In this document: in pieces, positions 45,592 through 54,718 of the stretch
Numbering within the stretch: the first letter of the stretch is position 1
How the letters are laid out: the number at the start of each line of letters is the position of its first letter
Assembly (NCBI GenBank): GCA_013042995.1
Contig: JABDPB010000171.1
Coordinates: forward strand, 1 to 56,242
Origin: Ignavibacteriaceae bacterium
Lineage (GTDB): Bacteria; Bacteroidota; Ignavibacteria; Ignavibacteriales; Ignavibacteriaceae
Length of the DNA: 56,242 bases
Reading direction: 5' to 3'
Notes under the pieces: model-generated
The model's input: the letters and a program-made list of their open reading frames with translations, nothing else
What the model was told of the DNA's origin: nothing
Databases searched by the model: none
Position numbers and translations under genes: made by a program

Positions 45592-47472
45592 GTGGATAGA
45601 AATACGATAATAGCATTTGTACTTATTGGGGCTATTTTAGTGATATGGCTTTATTTAAACACTCCCGAAACCACCGAAACAAAACAAACCACTAGCACAG
45701 ACAGCACAACAGTTCTTCAAGCAGATACCGTAAAAACAAGTATAGAGGACAATGAAATACTTGAAAAGCTGGAGAAAACCACAGCTACAGAGCAACCGCA
45801 GGACTCAGTTGAACAGTTGGGAATATTCTCTGAGAATATAGAGAGTTCCAGCAGGATTATTACTATTGAAACCGATCTTGCAATTTACGAGCTGAGCACG
45901 CTTGGCGGAAACTTCCACAAAGTTTACTTAAAGGAATTTAATAATTGGTATTCTGCGGGTGAAAGTGATAATGGGAGTTACTACAAGAATGCAATTCAAT
46001 TAATAAATTACTCAGTTGGAAATGCATACGACCTTTCTTTCATCACCACCGATGGAAAAAAAATTGATACTAAAAAATTAAACTTCACTTCAAAACCAGA
46101 TTCCAAATATATTTTAGGTGAAGATGATTCTCTCGAGATAGAATTTAAGCTCATGCTCGAAGGCGGCAGATCAATTGTAAAAAAATATAAATTCTATTCG
46201 GATCTTTATACAATTGAAAGTAACATTGAGCTGATAAATATGAACGGGCTTATCAGTAATAATTCATACGATATTGTTTGGGGTTCGGGAATTAGGTTTG
46301 TAGAAGAAAATTCCGTTAACGAAGCAAACTATTCCAATGCAAGCCTTTATTACGGTGATGAAAAAGTAGTGTTCGATGCACCTTCGGACGGTGAAAAATT
46401 AGAAGGCGACTTTAACGGACGCGTTGATTGGCTTGCAGTTAGAAACAAATATTTTGCTGCGGTTATGATTCCTTCCGATCCGTCTTCAGTTGAAGGTGCA
46501 TATCTGGAAGGTAATACTGTACTGCTTTCTAACAGCGGTATGAATGAATTTTATAGCGCAAGTTTAAAAGTTCCATTTAAGGGAACAAACTTGGAAACCA
46601 AATCCTTTAGATTATATATGGGTCCGGTAGATTATGATCGCTTGAAAGGAATCGGTTACAATCTGGAAGCCCTAGTTGATTTTGGTTCTTTTTTTGGATT
46701 AGAATTTATTGTGCGACCAATTGCTGAGTTTGTGCTTCTTCCACTCTTTAACTTCATTCATCTTTTTATACCCAACTTTGGATTTGTAATTATCATCTTC
46801 TCTTTGATAATAAAGATTGTAGTTTATCCACTTACTAAAAAAAGCTACAAATCAATGAAGAAGATGCAATTGCTTCAGCCGAAGATCACAGAGTTAAAAG
46901 AAAAGTTTAAAGACGATCCGCAAAAGATGAACAAAGAAACGATGAAGCTTTACAAAACATACGGCGTTAATCCTGCAGGTGGATGCCTGCCGCTACTTCT
47001 GCAGATGCCTATTTTTATTGCGCTTTGGGGTTTGTTCCAATCTGCAATTGAATTAAGGCAGCAACCGTTTATTATGTGGATAAAAGATCTCTCAAGACCC
47101 GATGTAATTTATGACCTCGGTTTTCAACTTCCGCTTTTTGGGATACAACAGATTAGCGGGCTTGCGCTGCTTATGGGCATAACTACATTTGCACAGCAAA
47201 AAATGTCTATTAAAGACCCTAAACAACAGTCGCTTGTTTATATAATGCCGGTTATGCTAACAATTCTTTTTATGACATTTCCATCGGGATTAAACCTGTA
47301 CTACTTTATGTTTAATGTTCTTTCAATTGCACAGCAATACTATATAAATCACAAGCAAAGCGATGTAGAATTAAAACCTGTTGATAAATCCAAAATGAAA
47401 AAAGGTTTTATGTCCCGCTTAATGGAAGCTGCAGATCAACAATCAAAACAGCAGCAAAAGAGACGCAAATAA
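45592..47472 (+). CDS. yidC: membrane protein insertase YidC
   Basis: The 626-residue protein starts at a GTG ('MDRNTIIAFVLIGAILVIWLY', shortened). It has one N-terminal membrane helix, a large periplasmic domain (about 60-355) and the five-helix core starting near residue 370. That core carries 'IKIVVYPLTKKSYKSMKKMQ' with the conserved positively charged cytosolic loop, then 'NPAGGCLPLLLQMPIFIALW'. A basic tail follows. It inserts proteins into the inner membrane with or without SecYEG. It follows rnpA by 79 bases. Confidence 0.96.
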   Translation: MDRNTIIAFVLIGAILVIWLYLNTPETTETKQTTSTDSTTVLQADTVKTSIEDNEILEKLEKTTATEQPQDSVEQLGIFSENIESSSRIITIETDLAIYELSTLGGNFHKVYLKEFNNWYSAGESDNGSYYKNAIQLINYSVGNAYDLSFITTDGKKIDTKKLNFTSKPDSKYILGEDDSLEIEFKLMLEGGRSIVKKYKFYSDLYTIESNIELINMNGLISNNSYDIVWGSGIRFVEENSVNEANYSNASLYYGDEKVVFDAPSDGEKLEGDFNGRVDWLAVRNKYFAAVMIPSDPSSVEGAYLEGNTVLLSNSGMNEFYSASLKVPFKGTNLETKSFRLYMGPVDYDRLKGIGYNLEALVDFGSFFGLEFIVRPIAEFVLLPLFNFIHLFIPNFGFVIIIFSLIIKIVVYPLTKKSYKSMKKMQLLQPKITELKEKFKDDPQKMNKETMKLYKTYGVNPAGGCLPLLLQMPIFIALWGLFQSAIELRQQPFIMWIKDLSRPDVIYDLGFQLPLFGIQQISGLALLMGITTFAQQKMSIKDPKQQSLVYIMPVMLTILFMTFPSGLNLYYFMFNVLSIAQQYYINHKQSDVELKPVDKSKMKKGFMSRLMEAADQQSKQQQKRRK

Positions 47473-47525
47473 ATATTATTGTACAAAGCACATCATTTTT
47501 ACTTTCCTTTTAATAAATTTTGTGA

Positions 47526-50255
47526 GTGATTTTAATTAAACAAATATTATTAGTCTGTTTCGCTGCAATCGGACAGATTGTATTTGCACAAACACTCCGC
47601 GAAATTACACTCGAAACAAAGCCAGTCAAAAACCCATTTGGAATTGAAATACAAATTCCCACAGGCGAGCCATTAGTAGGGATTGCTCTAAGCGGAGGTG
47701 GTGCGCGCGGCTTTTCGCAGATTGGAGTTTTGAAAGCACTTGAAGATGAAAATATAACCATTGGTGCAATTGCGGGAACAAGTATCGGCAGTATTGTGGG
47801 GGGACTATATGCTTCTGGCTATTCGATAAGCGATTTGGATTCAATTGTTAAAAACACAAATTGGGATGGACTACTTTCGCTTTCAGGATCAACGGTAAGA
47901 CGTGAGCTTTTCATCGATCAGAAAATTGCTGAAGACAGATCAATTTTTACAGTAAGATTAGAAGGATTCAGACCAGTTATTCCAACCTCTTTTAATGAAG
48001 GCCTAAAACTTTCAAATTACCTAACCTTGCTTAGTTTAAATGCACCAATCTCCGCAAGGAAAAATTTTGATAGTCTTTTGATTTCTTATCGTGCCGTTTG
48101 TACAGACTTAATAAATGGAAAAACAGTAATTTTAAAAAGTGGCCCTATAGGCAAGGTAATGCGCGCAAGCTCCAGCGTTACATTTTTTCTTGCACCCGTT
48201 CAAATAGATTCGCTTACACTTGTTGACGGCGGATTAGTTTCAAACATTCCTGTAAGTGCGGTTAAAAACCTATCTCCCGATTTTGTGATCGCTGTAAATA
48301 CAACAAGTCCCTTAAGAGAGCAAGATGATCTATCTGTGCCCTGGAATATTGCAGACCAAACAGTTAGTATACCAATGAAACAATTGGAAGAAATACAGCT
48401 TACAGATGCCGATTTAGTTATTCAGCCAAACCTACAAACATGGTCTGCTGCAAATTTTAGCAGAGCAGATTCAATTATTGACATAGGATACTACAGCACG
48501 CTTCCATTTATTGAAGAGTTAAAATCTAGATTGGATTCTTTATTTAAAAACAATTTACAGGACGAAAAGTTTTTTATTAAAAATGTAAAGCTTCCAACTT
48601 CCCCAGAAGATTTTGAAATAAAATATCATCAGAAGTATGCAGACCAGGATTCTGTTTCGAGTTATGAAATTAGTGCAGATATGGCAGAAATATTTAAGAG
48701 TGGAAACTTTAAATCAATCAAGACCGAAATTGTAGAAGAAAATAATTTTTCAACAATTGATTTTCAGTACGAATTAAATCCTGTTATAAACAGCGTATTT
48801 TTGAACATAGACAAAAGTGTATCCGATACAACAGATGCACCTTTTCTTCATAAAATCATAAATGAACTAGGTAAGGGGAAACCATTTAATGGAAAGAAAA
48901 TCACTGCCACAATAATTAAAATTATAAAGCATTATAAAAAGAAGGGCTTTCTACTCTTTGATTTTGAAAGGTATAGTTTTAGTGAATTGGACGGCACGCT
49001 CGAATTAAGTTTCAGAGCAGGTAGAGTTAAAGAAATTATTGTTCATGACGAAGCCACTAAAACAATTGTCAAAAGAGAGCTCAACATTAATGAAGGAGAT
49101 ATTTTTCTTTACAAAGATGTTGAATCTGGCCTGAATAATTTAAGAAGCACAGGTCTTTTTGATGAAACAAATCTGGAAATTAAAAAACTCGATGAAACAA
49201 ATGCTATTTCAGTAAATGTTTCTGTAAAAAAGAAGATCTCCAGTCTATTAAAAGTTGGATTCTTGGTGGATAATGTATACAATGCTCAGATTGGACTTGA
49301 TTTACGAGATGTAAATGTTTTCGAGTCAGGAACAGAGCTTGGACTTTTTCTTTTTGGCGGTGCTAGTAACCGCGCATACATACTCGAGCACATTGCACAT
49401 AGAATTTTAACCAGCAATCTCACCTATAAATTGAGCGCATTTTATAAGTTTAATGATATAAAGGTATATAGTCAGGAGAACTCTCAATCAGGGAAAACAT
49501 TTCAAAGCAACGAAGTTGGAAAATACCGGCAAATTTTTTACGGAATGTCGCTTTCAATAGGAACGCAACTAGAAAAATTTGGAAGACTGATTTTTACAGG
49601 AAAATACCAACTTGATGAAGTAAAAAATAAGCAGGAAGCACCGGCAACCCCGTACAAAACAAAAATAGTCGGCCTAAGAATAAGCGGCACAATTGATAGC
49701 CAAAACAAATATCCCTATCCCGAAGACGGTTTATATTTTGATGGATATTACGAAACAGCCCAGAGTTTTTTAGGTGGTGATGAAGGCTATTTGGTTGTCA
49801 GTGCAGATTTAAAATATTACTTAACACTTGCATCACACCATGTAATCTCGCCAAGGGTACAAATCGGTTTTGGTGATAAGACACTACCACTAAGCGAACA
49901 GTTTCTTTTAGGTGGACAGTACTCTTTTTTTGGTGCACATGAACATGAATACAGGGGCAGGCAAATTTTTCTTGCTTCAATTATGTATCAATATAAATTT
50001 CCTTTTAAAATATTTTTTGACACTTACTTTTGGTTCCGTTACGATCTTGGCTCAACATGGATTGTGCAGGAAGAAATAAGATTTAAAGATTTAAAACATG
50101 GAATAGGGGGCACACTTGGATTCGATACGCCAATAGGCCCGATGGACTTTTCTATTGGCAGAAGTTTTATAATCAGCAAAGGTTTAAAGGAAGGATCATT
50201 TGTTTGGGGAGATGTGCTTTTCTATTTTTCAATCGGGCATGCAGTTAGCTTTTAG
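47526..50255 (+). CDS. patatin-like phospholipase with POTRA and BamA-type barrel (type Vd-like)
   Basis: The 909-residue protein has a signal peptide (residues 1-21). The patatin domain follows at about 50-260 with oxyanion 'LSGGGARGFSQ' and nucleophile GTSIGS, and the Asp of the dyad in 'LVDGGLVSNIPVS'. POTRA-like repeats span about 345-555. A 16-strand Omp85 barrel runs from about 560 to the end, with terminal 'SIGHAVSF'. The same layout occurs in the type Vd autotransporters PlpD and FplA, where the lipase is displayed or released. The start is GTG. It overlaps the converging CYTH gene by 11 bases. Confidence 0.92.
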   Translation: MILIKQILLVCFAAIGQIVFAQTLREITLETKPVKNPFGIEIQIPTGEPLVGIALSGGGARGFSQIGVLKALEDENITIGAIAGTSIGSIVGGLYASGYSISDLDSIVKNTNWDGLLSLSGSTVRRELFIDQKIAEDRSIFTVRLEGFRPVIPTSFNEGLKLSNYLTLLSLNAPISARKNFDSLLISYRAVCTDLINGKTVILKSGPIGKVMRASSSVTFFLAPVQIDSLTLVDGGLVSNIPVSAVKNLSPDFVIAVNTTSPLREQDDLSVPWNIADQTVSIPMKQLEEIQLTDADLVIQPNLQTWSAANFSRADSIIDIGYYSTLPFIEELKSRLDSLFKNNLQDEKFFIKNVKLPTSPEDFEIKYHQKYADQDSVSSYEISADMAEIFKSGNFKSIKTEIVEENNFSTIDFQYELNPVINSVFLNIDKSVSDTTDAPFLHKIINELGKGKPFNGKKITATIIKIIKHYKKKGFLLFDFERYSFSELDGTLELSFRAGRVKEIIVHDEATKTIVKRELNINEGDIFLYKDVESGLNNLRSTGLFDETNLEIKKLDETNAISVNVSVKKKISSLLKVGFLVDNVYNAQIGLDLRDVNVFESGTELGLFLFGGASNRAYILEHIAHRILTSNLTYKLSAFYKFNDIKVYSQENSQSGKTFQSNEVGKYRQIFYGMSLSIGTQLEKFGRLIFTGKYQLDEVKNKQEAPATPYKTKIVGLRISGTIDSQNKYPYPEDGLYFDGYYETAQSFLGGDEGYLVVSADLKYYLTLASHHVISPRVQIGFGDKTLPLSEQFLLGGQYSFFGAHEHEYRGRQIFLASIMYQYKFPFKIFFDTYFWFRYDLGSTWIVQEEIRFKDLKHGIGGTLGFDTPIGPMDFSIGRSFIISKGLKEGSFVWGDVLFYFSIGHAVSF

Positions 50256-50763
50256 CTAATAATAAATCACTGTAAGATTCTGCAATCAAATCCTCCTTTT
50301 TAATTTCAAATAATCCTAGATAATAATTACACTGTTCGTTCAGCTTTTCTTTTCCGATTGATCCATCAGAATCAATTGCTTCTATTTCGACAAACGTTCC
50401 TAAACCATTAACATTATCTAAGTGAAATTTTACGTTATTAATAAAGTATATTTCTCGTTTTTTATCAACTATGGTAAGGATTCCAAGCGCTTTAGTTAAA
50501 ACCGCCTTTAAATTAGATTCCAAATTCGGCTTGTATAGAATTACATTTGATTGCTTTGGACCCCTTACATTTTCTCTATTATAATGGATGAGATGATGTT
50601 CGATCTTTCCTTCTCTTAGTTTTAGTCGTCCAAATGCAACATTATAGTAAGTATCAATTTGATGATCAACCCCCTTAAAATCTGCGTGCTTAGATTTTAA
50701 AAATGCTCTTATTTTTTCCTGATTGTTTGATATTGCTTTTATTTCGATATTGATGTGTGACAA
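50245..50763 (-). CDS. CYTH-domain protein (class IV adenylate cyclase / thiamine-triphosphatase family)
   Basis: The 172-residue protein has the CYTH fold. The ExExK signature region appears as 'INIEIKA' (Glu-Ile-Lys), 'RLKLREGK' supplies the second basic strand, and 'FVEIEAID' carries further acidic residues for metal and triphosphate binding. The family cleaves triphosphates or makes cAMP. The exact substrate cannot be read here. It lies 25 bases downstream of glgA on the same strand. Confidence 0.85.
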   Translation of the reverse strand: MSHINIEIKAISNNQEKIRAFLKSKHADFKGVDHQIDTYYNVAFGRLKLREGKIEHHLIHYNRENVRGPKQSNVILYKPNLESNLKAVLTKALGILTIVDKKREIYFINNVKFHLDNVNGLGTFVEIEAIDSDGSIGKEKLNEQCNYYLGLFEIKKEDLIAESYSDLLLAKS

Positions 50764-50788
50764 ATGGTTGTGCTCTTTATTGGAAGAA

Positions 50789-52258
50789 TTATGCGCCCTT
50801 CTTCTCCATCGCCAGCTTATATATCTCCATATATTGTTCCGCAGAATGTTTCCACGAGTAATTTTTTTTCATCCCGTTTTTCTGGATTTTCTCCCAAACA
50901 TCTTTTTCCCCGAATGTATTTACTGCTCGCTCAACTGATTTGTAAAGAGCGTAGCCGCTGTAATCGTTAAATGAAAATCCATTTCCATCTTTAAAGCCAT
51001 AATGATTCTGCTCGTCCCAATCTTTTACTGTGTCTGCAAGCCCACCTGTTTTTCGCACAACAGGAACAGTTCCGTATTTCATGCTGTAAATCTGGTTAAG
51101 TCCGCAGGGCTCATAATTAGAGGGCATAATAAATATATCTACACCAGCTTCCACTAAATGTGAAAGTTCATTGTTATAACCAATATAAACACCTACTTTT
51201 TTTGGTAAACGGTTTGAAAGACTTCTGAACATATTTTCATATTTATCTTCTCCGCTTCCTAAAATTATCCATTGAGCATTCAACTGCATTAAATCAACTA
51301 ATGCGTCCGCAAAAATATCGTATCCTTTTTGTGTAACCATTCTGGAAACAATTCCAATCAGTGGAACCTTTTCATCAAAAGGCATATTAAAATGCTTAAG
51401 CAGGAACTTTTTGTTTTTAATTTTATTGGTTAAATCTTTATGTGAATAATGATACGGGATGTGAATATCAGTTTCGGGATTCCAAACATCGTAATCTGCC
51501 CCATTTAAAATTCCGTAAAGATCATCTTTTCGCCATCTAAGCAATCCATCTAAACCTGCACCATGATCAGGTGTTTGAATTTCATGTGCATAAGTGTTGC
51601 TGACAGTGTTCACCATATCAGCAAATGAAATCCCTGCTTTCATAAAAGACACACCATCTTCAAATTCAACAGGTCCGCCCGGGTAAAACAAATCTCCCTT
51701 AATTTCAGCAGCAAACAAAGACGATTTGGAAAATCTTCCCTGATAGTAAATATTATGAATTGTAAAAAGTGAGGCTGTTTTATTGAACAGATCATCCCAG
51801 CTATAATTATCTTTAATATAAAGAGGAATCAATCCTGTCTGCCAATCATTGCAATGAATTACATCCGGCGTCCACTGCATTCTTTGCAGGGTTTCAATTA
51901 CACCTTTTGAAAACAAAATGAATCGTTCATCTTCATCAAGATCATTCGTATAAATTCTGTGGCGGTGAAAATAGTGCGGGCAGTCAATAAAAATAACTTC
52001 AACGTTTGAGTTGGGCAACTTACTTTGATGTACGTGAACCGATCTTATTTTTCCATTTACACTAATCGGCATTTCCCCAATATCCCAATTGAAAGCCAAA
52101 CCATGTTTGTGCTCATCAATCAAAAAGTATTTTGGAACAAACAGTTTAACTTCGCAGCCGAGATTTTCAAGATCTTTTGGTAAAGCCCCCGCTACGTCCG
52201 CCAATCCCCCCGTTTTTGCATAAGGCACACACTCAGTTGATACAAATGCAATTTTCAT
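50789..52258 (-). CDS. glgA: glycogen synthase (ADP-glucose type)
   Basis: The 489-residue GT-B enzyme starts 'KIAFVSTECVPYAKTGGLAD', where KTGGLAD binds ADP-glucose. It has the C-terminal 'MPSNYEPCGLNQIYSMKYG', with the conserved Glu of the donor site, and 'GTVPVVRKTGGLADTV'. It elongates glycogen from ADP-glucose. No glgC or glgB is in the window. The CYTH gene follows 25 bases downstream and is likely co-transcribed. A divergent hydrolase gene starts about 50 bases away. Confidence 0.95.
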   Translation of the reverse strand: MKIAFVSTECVPYAKTGGLADVAGALPKDLENLGCEVKLFVPKYFLIDEHKHGLAFNWDIGEMPISVNGKIRSVHVHQSKLPNSNVEVIFIDCPHYFHRHRIYTNDLDEDERFILFSKGVIETLQRMQWTPDVIHCNDWQTGLIPLYIKDNYSWDDLFNKTASLFTIHNIYYQGRFSKSSLFAAEIKGDLFYPGGPVEFEDGVSFMKAGISFADMVNTVSNTYAHEIQTPDHGAGLDGLLRWRKDDLYGILNGADYDVWNPETDIHIPYHYSHKDLTNKIKNKKFLLKHFNMPFDEKVPLIGIVSRMVTQKGYDIFADALVDLMQLNAQWIILGSGEDKYENMFRSLSNRLPKKVGVYIGYNNELSHLVEAGVDIFIMPSNYEPCGLNQIYSMKYGTVPVVRKTGGLADTVKDWDEQNHYGFKDGNGFSFNDYSGYALYKSVERAVNTFGEKDVWEKIQKNGMKKNYSWKHSAEQYMEIYKLAMEKKGA

Positions 52259-52308
52259 TTTTGTATTTTTGTTTATGAAACTTGTTAAATAAACCCACAG
52301 GCAAAAAT

Positions 52309-53100
52309 ATGAATAGTACGATAAACAATCTCGCCTATTTTACCGACGGCGATAAAAACAAAAAGCCGATTGTTTTTGTTCATGGCTTTCCGTTCGATCA
52401 TTTTATGTGGGATGAACAGGCAAAAGCACTTTGTCGAGATTTCTACTGTGTGCGTTATGATATAAGAGGTCTTGGTGTTTCGCCTTCTGGAGACGGACAG
52501 TTTACAATGGAATCATTTGTGGATGATCTTGAATTAATTATGTACGAACTAAATTTAAATAAGCCGGTTCTTTGCGGCCTCTCGATGGGGGGATATATTT
52601 CTCTAAGATCAGTTGAAAGAATGCATGATAAATTTGGTGCACTTATTTTATGCGATACAAAAGACTCTGCAGATGATAATGAGGGAAAACTGAAAAGAGC
52701 TGCTGCAATTAAGCAAATTAACAGTGGCGGGTTTGAAAATTTTATTGATTCATTTGTGCTTAATTGTTTTGGAGAAGAATATGTTAAAGCAAATAAATCT
52801 GGTTACGATGCTGTTGTTAAGCGTTCGAAAAAAAACAATCCAATCGGCGTAAAGGGTTGTGTTCTTGCAATGGCTGGAAGAACAGCTACTACACACAATC
52901 TTAGCAAAATTAACCTTCCAACCTTGGTTATTTGTGGAAACGAAGATAAACTTTCCCCGCCAAATGTGATGAAATCTATGGCAGATCAAATTCCAAACTC
53001 TAATTTTGTTTTAGTTAAAGATGCAGGACACATGACACCTATTGAGAAGCCAAAGGAAGTCAATGATGCAATCGGAAAATTTCTAGACTCGCTGGAATAA
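52309..53100 (+). CDS. alpha/beta-hydrolase fold protein
   Basis: I start at 52309 (MNSTINNLAYF). The TTG-started ORF at 52282 is probably too long. The 263-residue protein has the oxyanion 'FVHGFPFDHFMW', the nucleophile elbow GLSMGG, an Asp region 'VICGNEDKLSPP' and the catalytic His in 'VKDAGHMTPIE'. It is a member of the 3-oxoadipate enol-lactonase/epoxide-hydrolase-like subgroup. The substrate cannot be fixed. Its last 18 bases overlap the tail of the disrupted SMUG2 gene. Confidence 0.87.
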   Translation: MNSTINNLAYFTDGDKNKKPIVFVHGFPFDHFMWDEQAKALCRDFYCVRYDIRGLGVSPSGDGQFTMESFVDDLELIMYELNLNKPVLCGLSMGGYISLRSVERMHDKFGALILCDTKDSADDNEGKLKRAAAIKQINSGGFENFIDSFVLNCFGEEYVKANKSGYDAVVKRSKKNNPIGVKGCVLAMAGRTATTHNLSKINLPTLVICGNEDKLSPPNVMKSMADQIPNSNFVLVKDAGHMTPIEKPKEVNDAIGKFLDSLE

Positions 53101-53775
53101 CGCAGCCAGATAATTCTTGACGTAATTATCAACCCGTTTTAATCTATACTGCATTATATATCTTGGATGATCTAAGACAACAATAGTTTTAAAAAATTTA
53201 TACTCTTCATTTATTGGGATAAAAAACTTTGCGTTCTTCTTGCCCAAAACAATTGCTTTGTCTCTTCGAGCCCCAAAACCTATTTGTACCGAAAGCGATT
53301 TAACAATATCTGTTTTTAACAGCTCTAATAGACCTTTTTCATCGTAATAATTATAATTTTTACCATCTTTTGTAATAGTAAGCGGATAGAGCGCAGTTAA
53401 AAATACTTTTTAAAAGAATTTTTCAGTATTACTAATGCTTTCAATCACCTTATAAATAAAAATGCTGGAAAGCTCTTTCCTTGTACCAAGATCATTTTCT
53501 ATTCTGCATTTTTCTCTCAACGCAACCGGATCAGTAAATGAAATGCCTGTTAATCCGCCGCCAAACCTCCCGGGATTTATACCAATGACAAATAATCTTT
53601 CTCTCTTATCACTATAAAACTTTTTAAAAAATTGTTTTACAATAGTCTTCACTGGAATAGTCTTATACGGATTAATTATGCTTATACCTGCAGGCAATTT
53701 TTCAGCTGGAGAAAGACTTGTAAAGTATTTTATCGCTTTATCAGCAAAAGATTTAGTCTTTGCCATAAAACTCAA
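53083..53775 (-). pseudogene. SMUG2-type uracil-DNA glycosylase interrupted by one in-frame stop
   Basis: The 5' half (121 codons) carries the SMUG2 motif 'GINPGRFGGGLTGISFTD'. An in-frame TAA at 53410-53412 is followed, with no frame change, by 108 further sense codons: 'KVFLTALYPLTITKDGKNYN', 'VQIGFGARRDKAIVLG' and 'VVLDHPRYIMQYR', ending at TAG 53083-53085. That tail has the conserved His-Pro-Arg loop of the family. Total length, 230 residues plus the stop, is the usual SMUG2 size. In relatives this position is often Ser in 'EKFYSKFF', so one TCA-to-TAA change could explain it. It follows the Nudix gene closely. Sequencing error is possible. Confidence 0.85.
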
Positions 53776-54226
53776 CCGAGTAATCTATAAATTTGCCATT
53801 ATCATAATTAAACTTTGCACTGAAAAATTTATCATCAAAAAGCCACGGAATAAAAATCTTATCGCCCTCCCAAAGATTAATTTCAGTTAGCTTATCGTTT
53901 GGTATCCACTCTAATCTCCCTTCTGGCGAGTCAATTTGCTTGCCAACAAAATCATCGGCCGTAAAAAGAAAAACATACCAATCATCTTTTCCATCGAATA
54001 ATGGAAATGTAATAAAGCCCCGCATTTTTAATGACTTAACTCTCAAACCGCTCTCCTCTTCTATTTCTCGTATCGCACATTCTTCGGGAGATTCGCCCAG
54101 GTTAAATTTTCCACCTAACCCGTTCCACTTACCCTGATGATAGTCATTTTGCTTTTTATTTCTGTAAATCATTAAGGTAGAACTATTTTGCTTGTCTAGC
54201 ACGTAACAGAGAGTTGCAAGTTTCAT
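53753..54226 (-). CDS. MutT-like Nudix hydrolase
   Basis: The 157-residue protein has a complete Nudix box, from 'GGKFNLGESPEECAIREI' onward with the REIEEESGL residues that bind metal. 'KWNGLGGK' before it resembles MutT/MTH1-type 8-oxo-dGTP or related nucleotide hydrolases. It overlaps the start of the SMUG2 gene by 14-23 bases depending on which SMUG2 start is used. Both proteins deal with damaged bases, so the pair forms a small DNA-sanitation operon. Substrate specificity is inferred. Confidence 0.92.
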   Translation of the reverse strand: MKLATLCYVLDKQNSSTLMIYRNKKQNDYHQGKWNGLGGKFNLGESPEECAIREIEEESGLRVKSLKMRGFITFPLFDGKDDWYVFLFTADDFVGKQIDSPEGRLEWIPNDKLTEINLWEGDKIFIPWLFDDKFFSAKFNYDNGKFIDYSVEFYGKD

Positions 54227-54403
54227 ATAAATACTATTTTTGTGATTATAAAAATGTTTATGAATTTTTACCCTTGAAGTTTATGGAATTTAAATAAATT
54301 GCATGAAAAATTTTGGTTTGGTAAATAAAAATTTAGTATAAATATTTCACACGGCAATTTTGTTAATCCATCTATATAAATAAAATCTTTTGGAGAGTTT
54401 TTA

Positions 54404-54718
54404 ATGAAGATACAAGAAGAAATTATATCGTTTTCTAAAGATACGTTTGAATGCGGTAAAACTCTTTTTGAAGAAACCACCTCATTTAAAATTTACGGAG
54501 AAGACATTTGCACAATTGAAGCAGCAAAGAAAAGAAAAAGAAAAAATGATGACGATAATGAAGATAATGTTGATGACGACGATTATTATAATAACGATGA
54601 TGAAGATAAAGATAATCCTTTTGATAAAGAGCCCGGTCAAAACGACTTGTTAGATGAAGATTTTCCACTGGAAGACGAAGATGACTTGTTTGATGATGAA
54701 GACGACATTTATAATTAA
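54404..54718 (+). CDS. highly acidic small protein, unknown function
   Basis: The 104-residue protein has a folded-looking N-terminal about 40 residues ('EEIISFSKDTFECGKTLFEE') with one Cys. Then come a short basic patch (KKRKRKN) and about 55 residues dominated by Asp, Glu and Asn. GGAG lies 10 bases upstream of the ATG. The acidic tail suggests binding to basic partners or metal, or an unfolded nucleic-acid mimic (inference). It ends exactly where hldD begins its converging stop. Repetitive GAT/GAA codons could also expand by slippage. Confidence 0.65.
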   Translation: MKIQEEIISFSKDTFECGKTLFEETTSFKIYGEDICTIEAAKKRKRKNDDDNEDNVDDDDYYNNDDEDKDNPFDKEPGQNDLLDEDFPLEDEDDLFDDEDDIYN

